A stretch of DNA of 64,000 nucleotides from Tetrahymena thermophila SB210 (taxonomy: Eukaryota; Ciliophora; Oligohymenophorea; Hymenostomatida; Tetrahymenidae), in contig NW_002476507.1 of the NCBI RefSeq assembly GCF_000189635.1, positions 124,001-188,000 on the forward strand, written 5' to 3'. The position numbers and the translations under genes are program-made. The notes below the pieces were generated by a model, which did not search any database, was not told the DNA's origin, and saw only the letters and a program-made list of their open reading frames with translations. Positions within the stretch are counted from its first letter, which is position 1. Every line of letters starts with the position of its first letter. Below, one piece after another: positions 1 to 10,900 of this stretch.

Positions 1-1207
1 TCTCATGGAAAAGAATATTGGAGAAGTATGTATGAAAGTATGAAATTTGGTAATGTAATTATACCTAAGTTCTTTTTCAGTTTTTTTATGAATTATGTTG
101 ATAAAATCCTTATAAATTGCTTTCCAAATGCTGAAATAATTAAACAAGATTCATATAGAGTTATTATATTTAGTCATGGTTTAGCAGCACACAGATAATC
201 ATACACCTGCTTTTTAAATGATTTAGCATCTAAAGGGTAAAAAATTATGTTAGTGAATTATTTTATATAAGAAATCACATAAAAATTAACTAATTTAATT
301 TAAAACTAATAAATTTTATTAATTGATATTTAAAAAAAAAATAAACATAAATTAGTTTAAATTTAGAATAATAATATTATTTTTATAAAAAAAATTAACA
401 TAGTTACATTATATTTTCATTGGAGCACTATGAATAGATTTGTCCTTTCGAAATTATGCAAGCAATTAAGACTGGAGACGATACATAAGCTAAAAAGATT
501 CGTGGGTCATAACTCAATCACAGATAGATGTAAGTAGAAAATTTACTAAAGGTAGTAAGCAATAAAGATATGATGGCTAAGTTATTTGAATAAGAAGTCA
601 ATTTAGATACAAATAATATAGTACTTATGGGTCACTCTTTTGGAGGTGTGACTGCTGTATAAGCTGGAATGGAAAATAAAAAATTTAAGGCGATAATAGG
701 TTTAGATCCCTGGTTGTATCCATAGAAAGATTCAGTATTAACAAAGAAATATAATAACCCAATTTTAATTATAAATACTGAAACATTTGCGTAATTTATA
801 TCAATAAAAAGTTTTTTATTTTATATTAATTTTATACAAATAAAAATAGAGAAAAAAATTCATATTATCGTCTTAACGAAAAATGCTAAGAAATTTATGA
901 CTCATCAGGAGATAAAAAAGACAATAAATTAATAGGCAAATATATAGGCACTGATCACATCACACAAGGTGACATCTGTTTTATTATACCTACAGAAAGT
1001 AAATTGCTAAATATGGTGAGAAACAACAATAATTTACTTGAAGTTACCTAAGGATAAAGATTCTTAATTTCAGAATTTTTAGAAAAAATGGTTTTTTCAT
1101 CTCCATCTAACTAAAAGTAAGCTAAACAAGAAATCCTAGAATCACACAACAAGTTTACTTTATAATACTTTAATAAAGAAGGAAATTACAAAATTTAATT
1201 TGAATGA
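1..1207 (+). CDS. Platelet-activating-factor acetylhydrolase-like lipase (5' partial)
   Basis: Enters the window already in frame, so the N-terminus is missing. Exons by phase: 1-236, 404-790, 850-1207; stop TGA 1205-1207. Joining 236 to 404 gives DLASKGYIIFSLEHYE, which matches the family's ELASHGF..AAVEHRD stretch and fixes the first intron. The nucleophile elbow GHSFGG follows at about 620-645, then the acid in FKAIIGLDPWLYP, then PILIINTETFA, then GTDHITQGD, where the family has its catalytic His (GSVHQNFAD). The Ser-Asp-His triad is therefore complete. The family (plasma/type II PAF-AH, alpha/beta hydrolase) removes short acyl chains from the sn-2 position of PAF and oxidised phospholipids. 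Gln is encoded by TAA/TAG throughout. It converges with the minus-strand gene at 2346-3124. The family call is firm; the physiological substrate is unknown. Confidence 0.88.
237..403 (+). other. Intron 1 of the PAF acetylhydrolase gene
   Basis: GTAAAA donor at 237 and CATAG acceptor ending at 403. The interior is almost pure A/T. The alternative of reading on through 237-300 stays open only because TAA is sense; it would destroy the conserved EH motif, which is why the splice is preferred. Confidence 0.7.
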
Positions 1208-2345
1208 GTTATTTAAATCTTAATAAGTTAAGTAATAAATATGCTTTCTATTTTATTATTTTTTCTTATAAAGTGTTTATATCAAACATTCTTTGATTTT
1301 AGTTATAAAATTATCATCTTTACTTAAATTTCAATCTAACTTAAAATAATAATTTTTAAAACAATAGTAAATTTTAATTTAGAGAAATAATTCGAATAGT
1401 TTTAATTTAAGTTTGATAATATTAAATTAATCAATTTTTCAAATTTAATTTATTTATTTAAATTGTTATTTTTTATCTACAAGAATAATAAAATTAAACT
1501 ATATAAAAAAGTAATTTATTCTTTTGTTGGATATAATTATTTATAAATGATCCTATTATTTGATATCTAGGAATGGTAAAATTAATTTCTTTTAATCAAA
1601 AGAATTTTATATATAAAATACTATTTAAATAGATTTTAATCCATTTTATGTTAAAGAAATTTAATTTAATTTTTATGATGTTTTTTCAATTTTTTCTTAA
1701 AAATAAGTTTATAAATAATTTAACATTACATTTTATGATAATAAAATAAAATTATTATAATCCTGGTAAAATAATTGTAAGATTTTGTTATGTTAGCTAA
1801 CTTATCTATAAATAATCAAATATTTTGATGTTAATTAGATATAGAATTAATATCTTTTAATAAATAAGATTTTAAAATTTAAAATCTATAAAAAAATTAT
1901 ATATTTACAATCTTAAATCATATAACAAAAATTTATTTTAAACTTTATTTAAATTTAATTAAATTTACTTTAAAATTAATAAATAATAAATAAAATTCCA
2001 AATAAATATGACAAGAAAAAATTAAAACCAAAATGAACAAATATTTTATTTATAAATTTAAAAAAAAAATATATATATAAAGATGCAGATAGTTACTGGA
2101 ATAAATAATTTTTAGATATTTAATCATCATTGTAATTAGAAAAAAACTCTTAATCAAATTTATTAATATTTATTTTTTATTTTAATTATGTTATTGATTA
2201 AAAAAAAGTAATAATTTGTACGAGTTTAGTCATATATTGTTAATCACTCTTTTAAAATCTTTATTTAGGTTTTTGATAAATTTAAACTTTAGAAACTTGT
2301 TTTGCTTGCTTAAATTATTTACAACATTTTTTTGAGATATTTAAA
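1208..2345. other. Intergenic, convergent gene ends
   Basis: A+T-rich spacer between two genes that point at each other, so it should contain two 3' UTRs and polyadenylation sites. I see no coding frame with biased composition, no RNA gene and no notable repeat. Confidence 0.6.
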
Positions 2346-3124
2346 TCAATTATAGTTATTAGCAAATTATATTAACTTTTCTATTAATTCTCCATTAAAA
2401 ATGGCTAAGTTTATAACTTAATTTTTAGCTTCTTTAAGATAAATATAGAGGAAAATTAGAATGGTAACTTTATAAGAAGTCTTGGCTAATTATGAAATTT
2501 CTATTGATGATCCTATTTTTTCCCATAGTTTGTATATGTATATTAGTATATCTTCAATGAATAGGATCTAAGTTAATTATAAAAAACAAATAGAACAAAT
2601 TCTATCACTAATTATTATTTGTTGGTTGAATTTAAGTTTTAAAATATAAATTTATAAATAAGTATATTTACCACAATTAATACTAAAACAGACCTTAAAC
2701 TATCTATTAAGTATGGTCTCTAAGGCAAATTTTTGATAAAATACCCTAAGTAATTAATAAAATACAGCAGTCTCATATATCTTGCTAAGTATTTTATCAA
2801 TTCGATGTTATTATATCTTGCCAAAAACCCAATCACATGGAAAAATTTATATCCCAAAAATATGATTATAGCAATTTTAACATATTTGTTAGATGACATC
2901 TGAAACTCTCTTAGACTGCTACTCAAAACAGTCACTAAGTACCTACTTAGCTCCTTTGGTTCTTTTGAAAGTTCAATTACTTTTCGAATTTCACCACTAA
3001 CTGTTTTGGCACTTTAAAGATTTTACTAAGTTTTTTTAGTCCATTCTTCAATTTCCTTTATAATAGTTGGTTTGGAATTAAGAGATTTAATCTTCTCCAT
3101 TAAAGAAACTTTATTTTAAGCCAT
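2346..3124 (-). CDS. Small multi-pass membrane protein, family not recognised
   Basis: Two exons, 3124-2672 and 2567-2346, joined in phase 0 across a GTAAAT..TTAG intron; 224 residues, stop TGA at 2348-2346. Start is the first ATG (MAQNKVSLMEK). The N-terminal ~80 residues are polar and helical. Hydrophobic segments follow: YVKIAIIIFLGYKFFHVIGF near residue 90, SVLVLIVILFIEDILIYIY around the splice, and SYKVTILIFLYIYL near 185, so two to three membrane or re-entrant helices. The size and mix of amphipathic and hydrophobic helices loosely recall PEX11-type peroxisomal proteins, but I cannot see a diagnostic motif and do not assign that function. The gene converges with the PAF acetylhydrolase and stands alone. 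Exon structure is likely but unproven. Confidence 0.62.
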
Positions 3125-4194
3125 TTCCTATTTCCTACAAATACCTTAGGTCTTTTTTATTGTCTTTGAAGTGTTTTTAAGTGTTAATTTTTAAAGGCTT
3201 AAAAATTTCTAAAAATAAGATTAATTACTATTAAATATCTAAAGAATCAAATCAAGTTGTAAGTTAATTATATTGTAATAAATTGAAAAATATATGTAGA
3301 GACTGAGTAATATTTAATCAGCTTTTCTAAATCTACAAATTTATTTAATATAAAATGTATGAATCAATTATAATTATTTTAATTCTTTAATTCAAGATAA
3401 ACTTAAATCTTGAAATATGAAATTTTAAAAGATATTCCTGGAATTAAAATTAAAAAAGTACTAAATTTGAAAGGTAATAATATTCATAAATTAGTAAAAA
3501 ATAATAATGAAGATTTTATTAATTTATTTCGGCAAAATAGAATTCTTAAATTTTAATTATTTAAAAATAATTTTTTTAATTGTATTTAAATATCTTATAA
3601 CAAATAAAGAACTTTATTTAATTGTAATTTTGCTGTTAATTTTTTTTAAATAATAAATTTATTGATGTTTATCAATGCTTTTACAAGATGCAACATATTA
3701 AAATAATATTAAAAGAAATAAACAAATAATTTATGTTTATTTTAATACAACAACCCAAAAAATATAATCTAGAAATCCAATATTACAAATTAAGACTAAT
3801 TTTAGTTTAAATAAGGTTTTTGTAAAATACACTATTGATATCTAATTTATTTTGCTTTCTTATTAAGCTAAAATATGTCATTTTGTTTAGTTTTAAAAAA
3901 GAGAAAATTTGAATAAAATTTATTCTTAAAAATGAAAACTAATCTCTCTAATTTACTAAATAAGTATGGTTTTTATGTAGAAATACAGAGTTTTCGATTA
4001 AAAATTTAGTTAGGTTTTTAAATTTTTAAAAATTATATACTAATATAATAAAATATAACAGAGTTATTTATTGAAATAAATAAAATCTGATTATTATATT
4101 TTTAAAACTAGTTAAATTAGATAAAATAAAATTAATTTATAAATAAGAAAATTTTTTGAAGTAAATATATTCATATATTATTAAGATTTTTGTA
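3125..4194. other. Intergenic spacer
   Basis: Lies between the start of the small membrane protein gene and the 3' end of the TORTIFOLIA-like gene, both on the minus strand. Very A+T-rich, with no frame showing codon bias and no structured RNA that I can recognise. It should hold the promoter of 2346-3124 near 3125-3300. Confidence 0.5.
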
Positions 4195-7100
4195 TCATTA
4201 TGGAATATTTTGATAAAGAGTAGATTAAAAATTTTAAGCAATTGACTTAGTTTAGTTGTTTGAAGAATGAGTTAGCTCTTCTACTACTTCTTGTACCTCT
4301 CTTTAGTCTTCAATTGTTAAATGGTCTTATAAACCTGAATTTAAACTGTCGTGATAAAAATCAAAGCAGAGTCTATTTACAAAATTAGATTTTTAAATCA
4401 TTAAATATCTTTAAATAGCCCTAACTGCTGTGTGTCTTTTTAGCTTTTCAATTTACATACCAATTCTCATTAAAAGTCTAATGAAATATAAGTCATCCTC
4501 TGATATATTTTTTTTTGATTAGAATAAATATTATTTTAAATCATTAATTATTTAATTAATTACCTGAATCTAATATTATTTAAAATGCATGATCAACATC
4601 ATCTTAATCTATCTTTATAATAATTACACTTTTACTAAAATATCAATTATAATTTTTTATTTACTAACTAAATTGCTTTGTCCCAAACTTCAGATATAGG
4701 CAAATTTTTAATATTCAAAAGTTAATTTTATGCTTATTTACTTGCTAAAAAATTTTCATTATTAAAATCTTATGTCTCTTCTAATATGTCTACATTCTAA
4801 GTGTAAATATTTTTGTCTTATACTTATAAATTTTAAATTGGCCTTTCATTTTTTAATTAATTTTCTTAACTTTATTAAATTTCTTATTTAAATTAGTTTT
4901 CCTCTAAAGTCAAAAACTCTGGCTGAGCTTCTTAGTATTTTTATTTTGTATAAAGCATATCTGCTGCACCACTGCTTAGCATCTTTTTAATTAAATGTAA
5001 ATTACATTCTATTAATTTTAATTTTTAAACTTACATTTTAATAAGGATAGACTGTTTAAGGTGGAACTATAAACTTTCTATCTTCATTTGATTCATTATG
5101 AGGATAAAGTTTTAATTAATCTTCAATTAGTTACTGTTAAGTTTTTTATATATTTTGTAAATTTTACAACTAGCTGCTATAAAAATTATTAGAAAAATTA
5201 TCGATTGCTGATGATTTGTTATTAATAATCATTTTATTTTATGTGAAATAAGGTTAATTTTCATAATCTTAAATAATATTGTCTATGTTTTTATTCTATT
5301 TTTAGTATATTATAATATCTTATTATTGCTCCTATTCCATTTTTTTATTTTTCATATCCTACCTAAGTTCTTTATATTATCCTAAAATATATTCTCTTAG
5401 CTTTTATTATTAATTTAATTATGATTTAGATATTTTAAGCTTATCTTCATTTAAAACAGTTCTTCCTCCTCCAACTCCTGTCTACTTTCTCATAAAATTT
5501 TTTGCTTTTAATTCATTTACCTTTTAAATAAATTAATAAATCAATTTAAATCAATTTTAATTTTATTATTTATTTATTTACCCAGCCCTGTTATTTGCTT
5601 AGCACATTTTTAATTCCATTTTCATTTTCTAATATAATTGTCCTAGTTTGATTTTAAGGACGTTTTTTTAACTAAGCCTAATTTTTAAAACAATTTTTTT
5701 CTTTAAAAACAACAAAAAAGAAGTATTTTTTACTATTTAATCCACTACATCTCCTGTTTTTTAGTTAATTATTTCATCTGGGTCGAGATAATCTTTTCTG
5801 GTTTTTTATTTTTTAGTTAGTTTCTTCTTTTCAAGATCTTCAACTTTTTATTTTAGCAGTTACCACTCTTTTAAAGCTTACTTAGCAGAACTTTATACTT
5901 TTAATAATCTATCCTTTGAAATCTCTTACAAAACTGGGATGATTTCATCCTATTAGTAAGTTTTAAATTTATTTAATTATTTAAATTTATAAATTTACTT
6001 AATATTATCCAATAATTTATGTTGCAACTTCCTAAAGTTATCTTGCTAATACTGTCAAAAATTCACAAGCCTCAATTTTAATCTAAAAATAAACTAAAAT
6101 TAAATATTAAAAAATAAATTTTGTATAGTTATTACTTTATACTGAATAGGTCTATTTTCCTATGGCAGTAAGAACTGTAGAGTTTTCTCAAGTATTTGTG
6201 CCATATATATTTAAAGATTTTTGATAAGGACAGTACTGACAATTAATCTTGCACAAACTACTAAAGAAGGAGTATCAAGAAAAAATTTCTAATTTTTTGC
6301 AACATAAAATAGAAAATTTAAATATTATAATATAATATTTGTATTAATAATTACAAAATAAATGCAAGGCAAATACTTTTTTGCAATTCCCATCACTAAT
6401 TCTTTGTCACTAACTTTTTCTGCAAAATCTAAAATCGATTCTATAGTCATAATAGCTGTAATCTATTAAAAAATAAATTATATGTTAAATATCATTTTAA
6501 TTTTCTTAATTAATATGATAATATTTAGTCATTGTAAGATATTAAAATTTGTAACATATAAAATAATTAATGCTATTTTGAAGCTTATTTATTTAATGCT
6601 TTCATGTTCATATCAAATAAAAACTAACTCTTTTTAATTTAATTACTTGAGCTACTCTATCTTTGCCTCCTTAAATTATAGATGCAGGGATTTCATATAA
6701 AACCATTAACTTTTATTTCAAAGGGGCATTCAATAATTAGCTCCTATACATTTATTTCCATGTTTTACAGCATTACCTTTATACGTTTTCATTTTGATCT
6801 TTAAAATAGCGACTTATTAATTCACCAATTCTCATGCAAGTATTTAGTAAACTTGGAGGATTATCCAAAATATCGATTAAATTTGCCCCATACAAATCGC
6901 ATATAAGTCCTAAAAGGAAAACTTCTGATTCATTTGTACTAAAATTTTGTGGCTTTTTATATTCACTCAAAGAGGATAAGTAGACTCTCAATCCTTCTGA
7001 AGTTTTATTCTACTCAATTATGGCTTCTAATTCTTTTAAAGCAGATTACCTGGTATCTAAAGTGTTTAACTTAGGTAATTATGCTGTGAATTAGGCTTTT

Positions 7101-7530
7101 AAATCTAAATAAGCTTTATTAGCAGAAAATAAGGCCACAGGAGATTTCTCTCTGACCTTTTCAATCTTATCTTTTACTTCCAATTTATTTTTTTTCATTT
7201 ACTTTTTCATTCTAATTATTTTATTTAGTTCATCTACAACTTTTTCGGAATCTTTTGAACCTATTATTTGATTAAGTGAAATCATTACAATTAACTGATT
7301 GCTATTAAATATAATGTTTATCTCGCTCTCAGATTTGTGTTTGTTAAAATACATTAATAATTTTTGTTGAGATTGTATATCAAAAATGTAAATTCAAATT
7401 GAATATTTAAAACGAACTTTATGAAGAAAAGAAAAATTAATTACTTACGATTTGAATTTCTTTTCTGCTCTAAGCTTATAGGGAGAGGCTAAGAAGCTGA
7501 GGCATCTACATTATATTCCTTATCAGCCAT
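4195..7530 (-). CDS. HEAT-repeat microtubule-associated protein, TORTIFOLIA1/SPIRAL2-like
   Basis: Eleven exons: 7530-7449, 7260-6629, 6462-6355, 6288-6136, 6082-5999, 5949-5734, 5677-5582, 5520-5035, 4982-4669, 4634-4564, 4499-4195. Total 2547 nt, 848 residues, every phase closes. The N-terminal half (about 28-440) is a run of paired amphipathic helices like HEAT/TOG repeats (SALKELEAIIEQN, SLLNTCMRIGELISRYFKD, LARQLQEVATQIIGQYQ). The middle is Gln/Lys-rich and low complexity. Near 700-770 comes ISEVW..A....DDVDHAFQ then ILDSEDDLYFIRLLMRIG, close to the C-terminal module of plant TORTIFOLIA1/SPIRAL2 (SSGDDL..L.LM.RTG). Length also fits (TORTIFOLIA1 about 860 aa). That family binds and stabilises cortical microtubules and minus ends. 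In a ciliate the likely site is the cortical or ciliary cytoskeleton (inference). Low-complexity exon edges around 5582-5949 are the least certain. Confidence 0.78.
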
Positions 7531-7972
7531 AAATAATATTTTAAAATTTAAACAATATCAATTAAAAATTAGTCGTTGGCTTGAATTATTTAATTTTTAA
7601 AGAAAGAATCTAAATAGATAGATAGATAAATTTCAATAAATATCATCAATTATAATATTAAACACAAACTTTACTTGCTTTTTATTAAAAATTATTTCTT
7701 TGATTAAGTGTTACAATTTGCAAATATTTAATACAATTTCAATAGAATGTATCTATTTAGTTAATTTACTTGATATTTATTTGCAATTTGAATCTTAATA
7801 CCTAAAAATAAATAATGATTGACTGATAAACATAAAATAAAAATTTTTTTTATTTTTTAAAAATAAATATCAACAATTAAAAATTGATTTAACATATTAT
7901 GCATAAATTAATTAATTTATTTATTTATTATTTTATCAATTTGAAAAGTTTTCTTCACTATAATCTTATTAT
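7531..7972. other. Intergenic spacer between two minus-strand genes
   Basis: 442 bp, presumably the promoter and 5' UTR of the TORTIFOLIA-like gene and the 3' UTR of the kinase-like gene. Contains a short GATA tetranucleotide run near 7617-7630. Nothing else stands out. Confidence 0.5.
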
Positions 7973-10900
7973 TCAATATCTTATACGATTGTTTGATGAT
8001 CTGCTTGGTCTAAATTAAAAGTTAAAAATTAATTTATTTTAAAATAATAAATTACTAAATATTACGCTATAAGTCCTCTTGAAAATTAAATCCATTAGAG
8101 TTTTGGCAAATAACTTAATTTCTATTATATATCTCATTTTATGGATCATTTTCATCATTTTCTATTTCATCAAATTTTTATGTTATTTACTCTTTAAGAT
8201 TATAATCATCAATCTATTATTCTTAGTGCTACTGAGAAAATTATTAAATTTGGTAATTTTATAAAGAATAGTTCTCATTTTAAAAAAATTATTTTTCTTA
8301 ATCAATTTGATTATTATCACTTTTACTTTATTATTCAATATTTTACAAATTCTAATCTTAATTTTTTTCTTTATCATAATAAATTTAGCTTTAATTATCA
8401 AATAAAATGTCTAACATATTTTATTTTTAAGAATTACTTAAAGTACTCAATTAAGGGTTGTCTTAATTTTACAAAAACAATAAAGAATTTTATTAAGATA
8501 TTTAGTTCTTTTAAGATACATCTTAATCTTCTTTTTAAGTAAGTTAACTACTATTTTCAATTAAACTGAAATTCTAATTAATTTGGTAATTGAATTTGTT
8601 GCTTTATCGTGGAGAATCAATTTCATTTGTCACAGAAACCTCTTCTTTAATTGCATAAATATTATTTTTTTAAATATCCTTCTTTTAAATTTCTAACTAA
8701 CCTAAATTTGGATATTATAAAATAATTCCTCAATAAATAATTTTTATAAAAAATATAAATTTTAGATTACTTATGACTTCTTACTACACTTAAATATTAA
8801 ATTAAATACTCTACACTTGTGAAACAGAATCTTATGATACAGATACATCCTATTTTATTTATTATATTTTATTTTTTTAAAAATCTTTTTTATTAACATC
8901 ATTCATTCCAATATTTAAATTTTATATTCCAACACTACTTTCTTCTTTGATTTCATAAAGTTAATTTTATTTAATATAATCTTAATTAATATTATTTGAT
9001 GTAACTTAGCTCTTCTCAATAATGATTTAACTGATATTATGTTTTTCTTATTATTTTCTCTCATTATTTAAGGAGATATCAACTGATTTAGATTGGTTTT
9101 CTTTGCTTTCGTTTTTGCTTATCAATTTATCGTTAATATTCATTTTTTCTTCTTTGTTATTTTAGTTTTATGCGTTTATTTAAACTTATTAACTTATATC
9201 GATTATATAATTGTCTACTAAAGCCTTCTATGGTTATGTTTTTTAAGTTTCTTATGTTACAGAAACCTCCTCCTTAATAGCAAAAATATTACTTTTTTAA
9301 ATTTCCTTCTTTTTAATTTCCTATTAATCTAATTTTGAAATTTATAAAATAATTTTTTTTAAATAAATTAAAATTTAGTTTACTTATTAAACTATCTCTA
9401 TTAATATCTTATTATAAATTTTCCATACTTTAAACTTCTTACTATACTTAATTCTTAAATTAAAGGCTCTATGATACTGAAACAATGTCTGATGATACAG
9501 TTACATCCTATTTTATTTATAATATATCATTTTTTTAAAACTCTTTTTTATTACTATCATGCATTCCAATATTTTAATTATATATTCTAACATCAGTTTC
9601 TTCATGGATTTCATTAAATAGATTTTATTTCATAGAATCTTAATTAATACTATTTGATATTTATTAACTTTTTTCAACAATAATTTAATGGATTTTCTGG
9701 TTTTCTTATTATTCTTCTTCTTTTTTTAAGGACGTTTCAATTGATTTAGTTTAATTTTCTTAGCTTAAATTGCTGCTCATTAATTTAATTTTATTTATTT
9801 TTTCTTCATTGATGGTTTTATTTTCTGTATTTTTTTAAACTTATTAGACTATTTCCTTTGCATAATTGTCCTCTAAAACATTTTATGTTTGTGTTTGCTA
9901 AGTCTCTTATGTTACAGAAACATCATCTTTAATACATTATATATTCACTCTGTTATAATTATTTTATGGTTAACTAATAATATCTGAATTAATGAAACTT
10001 TCATTTAATTATTAATATTTTCCCTCTAATTTATAATTATCATCTTTTTACTAAAGATAGCTTGTTAAATTATTAAATTCTAATTCTAATTCAGGTTCAT
10101 TAACATTTTGAAGATCATTATTTTTATTGTCATATTATTAAAATTCTACTTATCCTAATTCCTTTTAAATATTTTATTAATCTTTATTTACACTCTCTAA
10201 TTTAGAGTCTGTTAAATTTAATGATTCTTCTATTTCGTTTATCTTTTATTTGTTACTATTTTCTTATTTATCTAGTATTTGCTTTTAATTATTATCACTA
10301 TAGTCAAGTCCCGAATCAAGCTATCTTTATTAATTATCTAAAGCTTATATTTAATTTTATTGCAATTTAGATGGGGTTAAAGACTATTAATTTACTTAAC
10401 TTTTATTTTCACTTACTTAATTTGAGCTTTTAGCTTCATTTATCTTTTAATTCTAAAAACCAGCATCAACATCTTGGCTATTTTCTTTAATATTTTACAA
10501 TTCTTCATTTACATTATTTGAAATTTTCTCAAAAATATCATAGTTTTAACTTTTTATACTAGAAGGCTCAATATAAATTCCAAAAGCAGATTTTTAGCTA
10601 CTTTAAAATTAATGAATTGTATCATTTTCAAAATTTTTACTATCGATATTACTATCTATAGACTCTATCATTTAAGAGCTATTGCTATCATTTATTTCTT
10701 CATTGCTTATTTTAGATTTATGTAAAACGTTTACTTGATTCTTTTAGCTATTTTCACTCTTTGTAGCAAACAAAGAGCTAGTATCTGAAGTTCCCATACC
10801 TACGTCTTAAGGAGTAAAACTCTCTTCAGGAATTATATCTATTTTAAATTAATTATTCTAAGCCTATGCTTAAGTTAATTAACTATTTTCTTTTTAGGAA

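Noticed and set aside
247..260. Alternative splice donors (GTTAGT at 249, GTGAAT at 253) for the PAF acetylhydrolase intron
   Set aside because: They add or remove residues in the conserved LASKGYIIFSLEHYE block; the 237 donor restores it exactly.
8079..8401. Open frames of 61-72 residues on both strands rich in Ile/Leu/Lys
   Set aside because: They lie inside the penultimate exon of the kinase-like gene and have the composition of A/T-rich DNA read in a wrong frame.
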